This document shows positions 11,216 to 21,885 of a DNA stretch of 64,000 nucleotides, one piece after another (position 1 is the stretch's first letter; each line of letters starts with the position of its first letter). This stretch comes from Coleophoma eucalyptorum (Eukaryota > Ascomycota > Leotiomycetes > Helotiales > Dermateaceae): the NCBI GenBank assembly GCA_026120035.1, contig JALRME010000019.1, positions 558,001 through 622,000 on the forward strand, in the 5' to 3' direction. Under the pieces are notes generated by a model. That model ran no database searches and was not told where the DNA came from. It worked only from the letters and a program-made list of their open reading frames with translations. The position numbers were made by a program, and so were the translations under genes.

Positions 11216-11606
11216 TCAAGCTGAGCCAGCAACTACACTTGGAGAGTAGAAGACCGTCATGAATCCTTCCACGCCAAGCGCCTTGTTCCCCACCTTCAGC
11301 TTCTGGTGCGCCGCACACTCAGTGTCATAGTACTTCATGTCTTCCATATTCTTGAACACAGACTTTGCAACAATGGTGAATCCTTGAGCCCGTGGATCAT
11401 CCTCGGCGACTCCAGCCTCCAAAGATAAAATATATGGCTTTCCATCCTACAAGGGAATCAGCCGCACGAGCGTTACGTGGGGTGGATGGGGACAGTACCT
11501 TCAATTGTGTCTTGGAAAGAGTCACATAGTTTGCCAGAATTGTCTCTTGGTCAGCCTTTGATGGTATCTTGAACATGGTCACACGAATCACTTTTCCGTC
11601 TGCCAT
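11216..11606 (-). CDS. Stress-responsive dimeric alpha/beta barrel (Dabb) protein
   Basis: Two exons (11606-11499 and 11446-11216, phase-0 intron of 52 nt) encode a 112-aa protein. The pattern IRVTMFKIPSKADQETILANYVTLSK...FTIVAKSVFKNMEDMKYYDTECAAHQKLK is that of Dabb (ferredoxin-like, dimeric) proteins, with the usual length of about 100-115 residues. These small cytosolic proteins include stress-induced proteins and a few lactone- or polyketide-processing enzymes; no specific reaction can be assigned here. It lies head-to-tail upstream of the dienelactone hydrolase on the same strand, which may or may not be meaningful. The ATG at 11606 follows a region without in-frame upstream ATG close by. 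Confidence 0.85.
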
Positions 11607-12296
11607 GGTTGTTGCTTGGTGGAACGCGTGGGTTGGATTTAGTAGCTGAGTGTTGAAGATGTGGGAGTAAGTGACGGACTTGGAGGGTCTGTTGAGTTGA
11701 AGTGTCCAAGAACGAGGAGATAAAGGGAAGGAGGCGTGTTTATATACACAATGCAAGTAAGAAGCGCGGAACATTCAGCTATTCAGCTCGTCAGCCTGTA
11801 AATCCTCTGTGAAATACGAAGAACAAACATTTGCTGACTTATCGAGATCGATATCGGAAGGCGGGGTATAGAAAAGCGTTGTAGAGCTTTCGGATATATA
11901 TTAATCCGTGGCCAATCAAAAGAAGTGCTTTTATTTACCCCACGGCTATCATCATCGTCGCACGCAGGGAGTCTTGAAGCTTCTGATGATTTCATTGCCA
12001 ACTCAAACACTGGGTTAGTTGGAAGTCTGCAGTGGTCTTTTTCATAATCGCTAACACCTCTTCAGTACATGTAATTCTGCATTCTCGATAACGAACTTCA
12101 GTCAAGGAAATGCGCCGGTAGCCAGATCATAGTTATCGCATTGTTGAGTACAACGCATCAGGACTCACGCTGGCAAGGGCAAGGGCAAGGACAAATTCTG
12201 TGCGTCATAAAGCGATCCACAGTATAAGGAGCCACTTGTGCCCCTTCTGAGCCTTTCGATCTTCCGTTCTTCACAATCCTCCTACCCACCTCGATC
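11607..12296. promoter_or_regulatory. Divergent promoter region
   Basis: 690 bp between the Dabb gene (minus) and the Mpv17-family gene (plus). It must supply both promoters. A short tandem GGCAAG/GGGCAAGG stretch occurs near 12173-12192; no recognised regulator site stands out. Confidence 0.4.
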
Positions 12297-12953
12297 ATGG
12301 ATTCTCCTATAATATCTACGACTTTACAAGCCTGTGTCTTGTCTGCTGCCAGCAACTTGATAGCACAAGGCATTACATCATACCAAAATAACACGCCATA
12401 CTCGGTAGATTGGACACCAGTGTTACATTTCGTTCTGTACACAATACTGAACTCTCCACCAAATTTCCTCTGGTATGCTTATCATTACGTCTGACCAGCA
12501 ACAAGACACTGACATGACATTAGGCAATCATTTCTGGAGTCTTCCTTTCCAGCTACCTACGTAACACCGTCATCGAAGGCTATCGCAGCTGCTGCGAAAA
12601 ATGACGAAAAGAAACTCGATGCCGAGGAGGCAAACCACGATATAGTTGAGACAAAGCTCTCGATTAAAAACACCACGATCAAATTCCTTCTCGATCAGAC
12701 AGTTGGTGCTACTATCAATACACTTCTTTTTTCGCTTGTTTTCGCCGGATTTCAAGGCGCCACGACCGCACAGGCTGTGCAGATCGCCAAACAGGACTTC
12801 TGGGGGATGATGTATGCCGGCTGGAAATTGTGGCCTGCTGTAAGCGCTATAAATTATACATTGATAACGACAATCGAGGGTAGGAGTCTGGTTGGTAGTT
12901 TGGCTGGAGTTGGTTGGAGTATCTATTTGAGCTTGATTGCGGGTGGAAAGTAA
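12297..12953 (+). CDS. Mpv17/PMP22 family membrane protein
   Basis: Two exons (12297-12472, 12524-12953) separated by a 51-nt intron encode 201 aa. The C-terminal half has the family hallmark: DFWGMMYAGWKLWPAVSAINYTLI followed by GWSIYLSLIAGGK, matching the W-WP-N and W..yLS pattern of Mpv17/PMP22/Sym1 proteins. The N-terminal half keeps hydrophobic segments and a charged linker (about residues 70-105). Members sit in peroxisomal or inner mitochondrial membranes and are thought to form small pores or support metabolite exchange. The usual VP..R motif after the WP-N element is not evident, so this is a divergent member. The intron joins LW to QSFLES, consistent with conserved family spacing. 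Confidence 0.85.
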
Positions 12954-15876
12954 GATACTTGCGAAAGCGTTCTAGATGAGAAACAATTGGCATCATGAGA
13001 TTATGAGATGATAGACGTCCCGTTTGACTGATACTTGGGTATAAAGATATGGTTAAGACACAAATACCGCTGCTTACTGCAATTCTTTTATGGACAAATG
13101 CGGATCTCGCGCAAGAGCATTTCATGATGCCAGTCACTTCAGGTTTTTTAGTAAGAATAAATTAGATTAGTTTTGGAAATCATATATGTGATTCAACTCT
13201 CCAGCTGCCTGGTTATCGTCGCTTGAGGACAGCTCACAGAAAAAACTCGAAGATAACCTTACGAGACGAACTACACAAACCGGATAAAACCCAATGATCC
13301 CGCGAGCGAGTCTCTCTACTAAATTTAAATTACTCTATAACTCTTTGTTTAAAATTGAATGATGTTCTTGATTAAGATAATCGTCAGTAATAGAAAAACG
13401 GGAAGTGTTGTAACAAAGAATAGTTCTTTGAACCATCTATCTAATTGCATACACATTGGGTCGGCATGGATTTATGCTCAATACGGACAAAGAAAATCAA
13501 ATTCCATATGAAAGGAGTACGTTCTGATAGCGAAATATTGTAGGCATTTGTGACAAGGACAGAATGGGTCTGCAATACCCGAATCTTTCGCGAATGGCTA
13601 TTGAATCTGAAGAAGATAACAACCGACCATACTTTGTACGCTCTCCGGCTCCATCACCAGAACCATGTCGAAATTCTGATGCCTCTAGACCAGAGGAGGT
13701 CGCTGAACAGACAAGGGACTTTTCTTGCAAGTCAACTGATAATGCAACAGAATCGGTTGGCCAGGATGGTTATAGAAACGTAAAGGGAGAACTTTGAGAC
13801 TTGAATGGCAGTAGGAGGGATTCAAGAGTGCACATTTTACAAGGTCACTCTTCTTGTATTACGATAGTCACTAGAAAACAAAAAAGGTTGATATAGTTCT
13901 CGCAAGCTTCGTTCATGACCGCTACAAATTATTGTAGAATTGTGAAATAGATAATATAAGTGCTGGCTTTCCAGGTGGGGTGATTACCCTTGCATATAGA
14001 TCGATCACTTACTGGTGATAATAACCAAGTTGGCCAACTACTCAAAGGGCTCTCGGATTCACACTGCATAATCCCATACAACACTATGAAAATCCCCTAG
14101 CCCCCACTAAGATTGTCAGATTGTGGGGAAGTTATCGCCACAAGATTGCCTGCCTCGGCATGTCTGTACTGCCCGACTAAATTTTAGCTAGTTTTTAAAA
14201 CCCGTAGAGCGTTGGGGGAAACCATAAGTTCTTAGAAAATGCTCACAATGTAGGCGGGTATAACAAGAAAGGCCTCCAAGGGCGATGCTGTGATACCTTG
14301 CAATGCAGGCATCACGTTTTAAATTGGACCAAGAGAATACAGCTAGTGGTGTATGACTATGTGGCGCTGTAAACAAGCGTTCACACCGCATCACCCCCGC
14401 TGTTTCTTGATTCTGGACACTGACTTTAACTTCCAAATAAAGCAGCGAACAAATATCTTGGCAAACTGCGGATTTCGAGACCAAATTCGCCTTCCAGATT
14501 GAATGACCTTCCGTCTATTGCTTCCTCAGTTGAAGATTTATAGGGGTCGGCTTGGTGGCATTGCCAATAGATACCACGAGAAATATGATCATGGTCTGTG
14601 CTGAGCACTGTCGGTGAGATAACATACGTGAGACAGAAGAGTACACTATGGTAAGCATGATCTCGAGAGACTTCTCTCAAGCCCAAAGAAGATGGCAGGA
14701 AGAAGGATTAAAGTGGATCTTCCTCGGTAACCCTTTTCTTCCCCTCTCTCTTGCTGTTGGATTTTAGTTAGCGGACGATCACCACCGACGCCATCCCTCA
14801 ATTAGAAAGAAGCTTAAAAGAAGATCTGTACAGAATAGGGAAGAAGGAGAACGCCACAAACTTTGTTGCACGACGCTGACCATTGTGATCGGACGATTCG
14901 TCAACTTAGCTCCCTTGAACATCTAAGACGTGAGTTGCATCTGCCAGTATAATGGGAAAAGTAGAAACATCGTAGAATTAACTACCTTATCCAGCCATCA
15001 AAGCCCCTCTCTTTTGGAACCGCCTTCCTCGGTCTATGGTGCCTCAGCCGTTGGATCCGAAAGTACGAATGCTACTCTCTGGCGGTAATAATGAATGAGG
15101 ATGTCGACATTAGACTACGGAATTTACAAGGAAAACGCTTCGAAAGAAGCTATTTCATTGAAGGTTTCTGTACGGTAAAAATCTGGTTAGATTTCTCCTG
15201 GTATGATTAACAGTGTAGCGGGAAGAACCCTCGTTTAGACAGTTAAGCGTTGTGAGGAAGATTAAGATAAAAAGCCAACCTCGGTGCATCGCTGCATCAG
15301 AGTGGACTTGCATGTCTTATTGGCTCTCTAAAATACTCCCCCGCGTTGCAAAGAGCTTATACGCGCTTCTTTTTTAGAGCCGTCGATCATTCAGCCATCA
15401 GGATCTCCTAGAGTCCACGGAAACAAGTGGCTCCTTTTCGAAGGCTTGGGAATACAAACGTTGGTGGCTTCTCCTCAATTTAAACGCCTCTCGCTCATAG
15501 GCGTCCAAACTCTTAAGCCGATCCCATAGGATCTACCACATTCTTTGAGAGCTAAAGCATTTCTTTTGAGTAAAATGCAACGTTTTTCAAGGACATTGCC
15601 GGTGAAGCTGTCATGGGAACGGTCGATGCTGGTGAGTCTGCCGAGGTCTTCTCCGCATTCCATCATGGTCATTGATTCTCTGTTCTTAGTTTGTTGTGGA
15701 GACGACGGGCACTTGGCATTGTAAGAGAGTGCCTGAGTATCTTGAGATTTATGTGCCTGCGTGTATATATATAAATATATATATTCCTCACGGCCTTCTT
15801 AAGATCATTATCTCAAGCACAGAGCAGTTATAATCTGAAAAGAAATCCTCATTTGTCTCTTTAATAATTCTCCAAC
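12954..15876. other. Long gene-poor stretch upstream of the peroxygenase gene
   Basis: 2.9 kb without a gene I can support. The longest open frames (about 77-98 codons, for example 13564-13797) show no family pattern. No terminal repeats, transposase remnants or tRNA were found. A short palindrome GTTGGCCAAC is at 14029-14038. The 3' end carries the TATA region of the next gene. Confidence 0.4.
15764..15785 (+). promoter_or_regulatory. TATA element of the peroxygenase gene
   Basis: A stretch of alternating TA with TATAAATA in the middle lies about 92-113 bp upstream of the ATG at 15877, a fitting position for a fungal core promoter with a 50-70 nt leader. Confidence 0.55.
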
Positions 15877-17148
15877 ATGAAGTACTCAATACTCTCTCTT
15901 GCCTTAGCCGCATCTGGGACTGTCACCGCATATCCCTTTGTTGCTGAGATGCCCGGTGTGGACTCGAGTCTTTTCCGCAATGCACGAAGGCAACAGCCAG
16001 GTGGTTCAAATCCAGGAGGAGCTGCAACCTGTCCCAACAACCCAAATCATGTCCCAGCTCCAGGAATCACTGCTGCATATCCTTATAACGGCGCAAAGAA
16101 TGGTCTACCAGGTAATGGCAAAGGTGGATACCGAGTACCAGCACCGGGCGATACAGCTCATCAATTCGTTGCTCCGGGGCCTCTAGATATCCGAGGTCCT
16201 TGCCCTGGCTTGAACGCTGCTGCCAACCACAACTTCCTTGCTCATGATGGCATCGTCACATTCAATGAGCTTGTCGATGCACAACAAAATCTTTACAACG
16301 TCGGCTACGACTTGTCCGTTCTTCTTGCTGTTCTCGGCCTGACGACCACAGACGGTGATATTGTGACGGAGAAACTTTCCATTGGTTGTGATGCTACAAC
16401 CAGAACATCGTTCTCCCCAGTACTCACTGGGTCAGAGCCAGGTCTTGACGGCCACAATAAGTTCGAGGCTGATACCTCCTTAACAAGAAATGACTTCTTC
16501 CTTGGAAAGGGTGACAACTATAACTTCAACGGAACTCTCTTCGGCATGATGACACAGACAACGGGAGGTAACTATAACCGTGACAACTTGGCCTTGTACA
16601 GATACCAACGCTATCAACAGTCACTGCGTGACAATCCAAACTTCTACTTCGGCCCTTTGAGCCTACTACTCTTTGGCGCCTCATCCTTCTTGTACGAGCT
16701 AATGCCCTCGGGAACTAAGGGCTATGCACCAGACTACGATACCATATCATCCTTCTTCGGTGCAACCAAGAATGCCGATGGCACATACTCGTTCAACAAT
16801 GCTGAGAAGATCCCAGATAACTGGACCAACCGCGTGACGCCCTATACGAACAACGATGTTACTGCTGAGATTCTTGCTCAATACCTCGAGTACCCAGTGT
16901 TGTTTGGTGGTGCAACCGGCAATGGCGGCTTCGATCTCATCAATTTCGGCTCCATCCAGAACGGCATGCTGATTGCAAAGCCTGGAACAACTGAGACATC
17001 ATGCTTGCTCTACCAGCTTGTTACCCAGAGCGTCCCGTCCTCGCTGAACAGTATAATCACACCTACCGTCAACGCCCTTGCTTTTGCGCTGTCTAAGCTT
17101 GACCCTATGCTCAAGAATTTGGGTTGCCCAGTCGCTTTGACCAAGTAA
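15877..17148 (+). CDS. Secreted heme-thiolate peroxidase (chloroperoxidase/unspecific peroxygenase family)
   Basis: A single-exon gene for 423 aa. Residues 1-18 form a signal peptide (MKYSILSLALAASGTVTA). The heme-thiolate signature is RGPCPGLNAAANHNFLAHDG, with Cys109 as the expected axial ligand. The downstream magnesium-site motif, normally E-H/G-D-S-x-x-R, reads EADTSLTR (E197-R204), so the middle residue is Ala. NPNFYFGP and FLYELMP (E274) follow, and E274 is a candidate acid-base residue. The family uses hydrogen peroxide to oxygenate or halogenate organic compounds outside the cell. Length and the Gly/Pro-rich N-terminal insert (residues 40-100) fit the long peroxygenase-like group of ascomycetes. 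Whether it acts as peroxygenase, peroxidase or chloroperoxidase cannot be told from sequence. Confidence 0.9.
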   Translation: MKYSILSLALAASGTVTAYPFVAEMPGVDSSLFRNARRQQPGGSNPGGAATCPNNPNHVPAPGITAAYPYNGAKNGLPGNGKGGYRVPAPGDTAHQFVAPGPLDIRGPCPGLNAAANHNFLAHDGIVTFNELVDAQQNLYNVGYDLSVLLAVLGLTTTDGDIVTEKLSIGCDATTRTSFSPVLTGSEPGLDGHNKFEADTSLTRNDFFLGKGDNYNFNGTLFGMMTQTTGGNYNRDNLALYRYQRYQQSLRDNPNFYFGPLSLLLFGASSFLYELMPSGTKGYAPDYDTISSFFGATKNADGTYSFNNAEKIPDNWTNRVTPYTNNDVTAEILAQYLEYPVLFGGATGNGGFDLINFGSIQNGMLIAKPGTTETSCLLYQLVTQSVPSSLNSIITPTVNALAFALSKLDPMLKNLGCPVALTK

Positions 17149-17565
17149 ACGGACAGTCTTAATCTTTGATGCCGAGAACCCCCGTACAAGAGCTGAGGTT
17201 GATGCAACAATGTTTAGCATGTCAATGCTTATTTGATCGTCCCTTGGCTCTCACGCAGGTGCATCTCTTGTGCACAATGAAACAAGCGCACGCATTGTTT
17301 TTGTGATTGACGAACTGGTTTAGTTGTCTTCTTATATATAATCTCTTTTACTCATATTTATTTTATCTTATATATCTCCAAATACAGTCTGCAGAACTTT
17401 TATCCAGATTCTCTAGACCCCTCCCTCTGCAGTGATGCCGTGGCTTTGGCTTTACTTCATTAAAGTAATTTCTCTCACTCACAGCATTGATGCGTCCTTG
17501 CCTTTATCTTCAGATGTGAAAGGTCGCCTGGGTATAAACTTGATTTGGTCCTCTTGAGCGACCTT
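17149..17565. other. Convergent intergenic region
   Basis: 417 bp between the stop codons of the peroxygenase (plus) and aminotransferase (minus) genes. It contains an AT-rich run (about 17331-17380) likely tied to 3' processing. No gene. Confidence 0.4.
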
Positions 17566-19027
17566 TCATAACTCAGCTTGCACATTATCCACCGGTACTT
17601 TCGTTCTGGCAGCAAGATACGGCTCGCTAACCTTCTCGATAGCAAGCTTCAATAGCTCAACAATCTTCACTATTTCCACTTCCGTGACAATGAACGGTGG
17701 TGTTATGGCTGCTGTGTCAATCTTATGCATTCCAGCAAAGCCCATATTGCTCAAAACGTTCAGGCCAACATCCAAACCTGCGTCTTTCACCTTGGACGAG
17801 AAATCGTCGTCCATTGGGAACGGAATCATGCTCTCTCTGTCCAGCATAAATTCAACGGCCCAGAATAGTCCTTTGCCTCGGATGTTTCCAACCAGCGGTA
17901 GAGGAGCGATTTCCTTCTCGAGGAGACTGGAGAGGAGTGCACCCTTCTCCCTCACATTATCGACAAGATTATCGCGGGCGATGATTTTCTGGACTGCGAG
18001 TGCGGAAGCACATGCTACTGGATGTGCCTGAAAAGAATGAGTACAGAATCCCTTAATTATTAGACAAGTTGAGACATACCTGGAAAGTGTGCCCTCCTGC
18101 CAAGCTTCCAGATACGTTTGCCACAACATCAAATATATGCTGGTGAACCAATACTGCAGAAATTGGGACAAAACCGCCTCCTAAAGACTTTGCGATGGTC
18201 TGAATATCAGGTCCACGAATACCCTCCTGTTCCCAAGCGTGCACCGTCCCACTTCTCCCCATCCCGCACATGACTTCGTCAAGAACGAGCAATGCACCAT
18301 ATTTATCACAGATATCTCGGACGGCCTGGAAGTAGCCGGGCACAGCAGGTACACAGGCCAAAGTCGATCCAGCAATGGTCTCAGCGAAGAAGGCAGCGAC
18401 CGTGTTGGGACCAAGCGCTTGGAATTCATCGTCAAGCTGCTGCTTCAGTCGTTCCACATAGTCGGCATCCGTCTCGTCTGCAAACTTGCATCGGTATGCA
18501 TAGCACGGGTCAACAAAGGAGACATTATTGGGCATGAAATGGCTATACATGTCTCGTCGAGACTTATGGCCAGACACCGCAAGGCCTCCAAGGGTGTTGC
18601 CATGATAACTTTGTTTTCTCGCGATGAAATTGCATCGCTGTGGTTCTCCTTTGGCGTTCCAGAACTGGGTTATCAGCTTGATAGTTGTATCAGTAGCCTC
18701 ACTGCCGGAGTTGAGGAAAATTGCTTTGCTTAATCCCCCCGGCTTGTTCTTCAAGATGAACGCGGCAAGTTCTTCAGTGGAGCTTTCGCTATAGCCACCA
18801 CCAGAAAACAGATATCCGACCTTTTGTAGTTGGGTCGTAATAGCTTGTGCTACCTCTGGCTGATTATGGCCAAGGCATGCAACAGCTGGCCCACCAGTTG
18901 CATCAAGGAGCTGCTTTCCTGAGTCCAAAGTGAGAGTGAGGCCATCAGCAGACGCTACATGAAGAGGCTTCTTGCTAAACGAGCGATGGAAGATATGAGA
19001 ATCTTGGAAGAAAGCATCAAGAGACAT
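17566..19027 (-). CDS. Class III PLP-dependent aminotransferase
   Basis: Two exons (19027-18080, 18027-17566; a 52-nt phase-0 intron) encode 469 aa. The fold-type I class III pattern is complete: LNSGSEATDTTIKL for cofactor phosphate binding, SYHGNTLGGLAVSG, LDEVMCGMGRSG with D250 pairing with the pyridine nitrogen, and K280 in TIAKSLGGGFVPIS as the Schiff-base lysine. Class III enzymes move the terminal amino group of omega-amino acids, ornithine, beta-alanine, GABA or polyamine-derived amines to a 2-oxoacid, or act on related substrates. No targeting peptide is obvious, so a cytosolic location is likely. It is divergent from an amino-acid permease (19790), suggesting joint uptake and use of an amine or amino acid. 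Confidence 0.92.
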
Positions 19028-19789
19028 TTTGAAGAACAAAACACAAAAATTTCCTTGGGATGTGCACGAAAAGGCTACGTCTCGACTCTCTTGCAGGCCT
19101 TGCTCTTTAATAAACCTCACCCCATTCTCGTCCCATCTGATGCAGCACGATGAAAGTCTCGAAAACAGGCCAGATAAATGCTCGCCCGAAGCGCCATACC
19201 GTGATTCTAAGACACATATCCTAAACTGCTGGAATCAATACTAATTTGCTCCAAGAGTGACGGAAAGAGTGGAAGGGTCAGTTTGGCGATGTGATAAGAA
19301 ATGCCCGCCCAACGCGCCGCTAAGATCGTCGCTTAGTGGACTTCGGTGACCTCAGGCACCACCCATTTCCCTTTGCTTTAGCTGTGCAGTCCACCAAGAT
19401 TGATTGGTAGGAAGCTTTTTTGCTGGGCAGGACGAACGAACCTCGCGCCGCAGCTGTAACCCTGCTTCTTAAGTGCCCTGTTCCCTCCCACGGCGCAACG
19501 CTATAGAAACCGCAATGCAAACGTACCTTATCAGCTCTATTAACCAGGTGTAAAGTTCTCTTATCGTGCTTAGCTAAATAACAAACAATGGCCGCCCAAA
19601 CCGCTAGCCATCATATCAGCACTGCATACGTGACCAGAGATCTCTCAGTGCTTCTGAGCACGCTTCTCGAGATAGGCAGATACGCACCATTCAAATCCCA
19701 CTTCTGGAGGATTCACTGATATTTAGCATGCCTCCTCCATCTGAGATCTCAAATCGTCTGTCATCCTGAAGTTTCGTATATATCTCGCC
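19028..19789. promoter_or_regulatory. Shared divergent promoter of aminotransferase and permease with GATA-type sites
   Basis: 762 bp between divergent start codons. HGATAR matches (either strand) are at 19172, 19292, 19528, 19561 and 19670. This mirrors the other permease promoter in this window. AreA-type control is an inference. Confidence 0.4.
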
Positions 19790-21832
19790 ATGAACATATC
19801 TGCCGGAGCCAATAATGGTTCCTTCTCTGAAAAGGGGGACTTGCACAAGCGAGCAACCCCGGTCAGCGCCGACCATAGCGACGTTGAGGTTGTGTTGGAT
19901 AGCATCAAATATGATCACACCAAGAGGAAACTCAAACCTAGACATATTCAATTGATTGGCATTGCTGGGACTATTGGAACTGCGTATGTTTTTTTTTGCA
20001 AATGCCCTTTCTAATACCAGTGCTGACTTCAATAGATTGTTCGTCAACATTGGCCGTGGCCTACTTGCAGGAGGACCAGCTTCGTTGTTGATAGCTTATA
20101 CATTATGGTACGAGGGCCTACTGGCTTGGCTTTTTCTTTTTCACTTACTTACCGCTTGGCAGGTGTCCAGTTATTTTATGTGTCACATTCTGTGAGTTTC
20201 TCAATCCAGACGAGCTGGACCTTCTCAAAAGCAAGAACTCACGGTAGCAGGCATGTCAGAAATGGCTACATACCTTCCTATATCTTCCCCTTTTATCACT
20301 TTTGCCGGAAGATTCGTGGATCCTGCTTTATCTGTCGCAGCTGGCTATAATTTCTTCATATTCCAGGCCTCCCTTGGTAAGAAATTTCGATAAATATTGG
20401 AGCTGAGTATTGATGTAGTTTATAGTTCCATATGAGATCACGGTTTGTAATCTGGTCCTAAGATATTGGACCGATGCTATTCCGATTTGGGCAGTGGTTC
20501 TTGTTTGCCTTGTGTTATATGCGTAAGGAGATCAACGAAGCGTGCCTGAATTAAATGGATTGCTGACACGTACCAGACTGCTCAATTTCTTTGCCGTATC
20601 TTACTACGGCGAATCAGAGTTCTGGCTCTCTCTTGGTAAGGTGATTTTGATTGTTGGATTGATTATCTACACATTCGTGACTATGCTAGGAGGCAATCCA
20701 GAGCGTAAGCGAAACATCCCGAATATCTAAATACTTCTTAACTTTGGCAATACAGATGATAGGTTTGGCTTCCGATATTGGGAGAATCCAGGCCCATTTG
20801 CCGAGTTCATTGATACAGGGGACAAAGGCCGTTTCCTCGGCTTTGTCTACTGCTTAGTTCAAGCCGCCTTCACAATTGCAGGCCCAGAGTATGTCAGCAT
20901 GACAGCCGGCGAAGCAGAAAATCCTCGAGTCGTACTTCCAAAGGCATACAAGTCCATCTTCTACCGCCTAACAGCCTTTTTCGTCTTGGGTTCGCTAGCT
21001 GTCGGGATCAACGTTCCGTACAATGATGCAGCCATGATTGCCGTCTATGAGAGTTCGCGCCGTGGTGCCGCAGCTTCTCCTTATGTCAGAGCCATGACTA
21101 GACTTAGGATCAAAGTGCTGCCAGATATCGTCAATGCTCTGATTCTCACTTCGGCTTTCAGTGCTGGCAATAGTACACTCTACTGTGCAACACGAAGTCT
21201 TTACGGACTGGCTCTTGAGGGCAAAGCGCCAAAAGTATTGCGCCGGTGCACAAAAGCCGGAGTGCCGTATTTGTGTGTTCTGGTGGTTTTTGCTATCAGT
21301 ATGCTGGCTTTCCTGCAGGTCAATAACTCAGCCGCTGTGGTTTTGAACTGGTTCGTTAGTCTGGTCACCGCGTCTCAGTTGATCAACTTCTGTGTGATCA
21401 CTTTTACATATACCCGGTTTAAGAAGGCCTGTGAGGCACAGGGATTATCGAGAGATTCGCTGCCATACAAGGCACCCTTTCAGCCATATGTTGCCTGGAT
21501 TGCATTTTGCTGCTGTTTCTTTCTAACTCTGATTGGTGGTTGGCAGGTCTTCTTAAAAGGTGCGTGGGATGTGCCCACGTTTCTGTTTGACTACATGATG
21601 GTCGGAGTCTTCCCGGTGCTATTCTTCGGCTGGAAATATATCAAAGGAACCAAATGGTTGGCTCCTCATGAGGTTGATTTGACGTCGGGCGTCGAGGAGA
21701 TCGAAGAGTACACGAGAAATTACGTCCCGTCGGCTTCTAGGTACGTTTTTTCAAACTCCATTGTCTTTGAGACTATTATTAATAAGCAATAGGAGTAAGG
21801 CTGGTAATTTCTTAGATACGCTCTTTGGATAG
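19790..21832 (+). CDS. Amino-acid permease (APC superfamily, Dip5/Gap-like)
   Basis: Eight exons (19790-19983, 20036-20107, 20163-20191, 20251-20376, 20426-20522, 20577-20704, 20756-21740, 21793-21832) encode 556 aa. The 29-nt third exon and a 40-nt last exon are supported because they restore MSEMATYLPI and end the protein at ...NFLDTLFG. Conserved elements are KLKPRHIQLIGIAGTIGTALF, the extracellular-gate region FAGRFVDPALSVAAGYNFF, YYGESEFWLSLGKV, and YVSMTAGEAENPRVVLPKA. Around twelve hydrophobic segments are present. The fungal YAT-type arrangement predicts a plasma-membrane proton symporter. GGNPEHDRFGFRYW is typical of the Dip5/Gnp-like groups, so acidic or neutral amino acids are possible. 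The stop lies only 53 bp from the convergent regulator gene. Confidence 0.9.
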
Positions 21833-21885
21833 CTTCTTAGTGATATCACAAATACACAGATTATAACAATATATTTGATCAATTA

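Noticed and set aside
13564..13797. 77-codon open frame starting MGLQYPNLSRMAIESEED
   Set aside because: Short, overlapped by other frames and lacking any family pattern or good coding bias.
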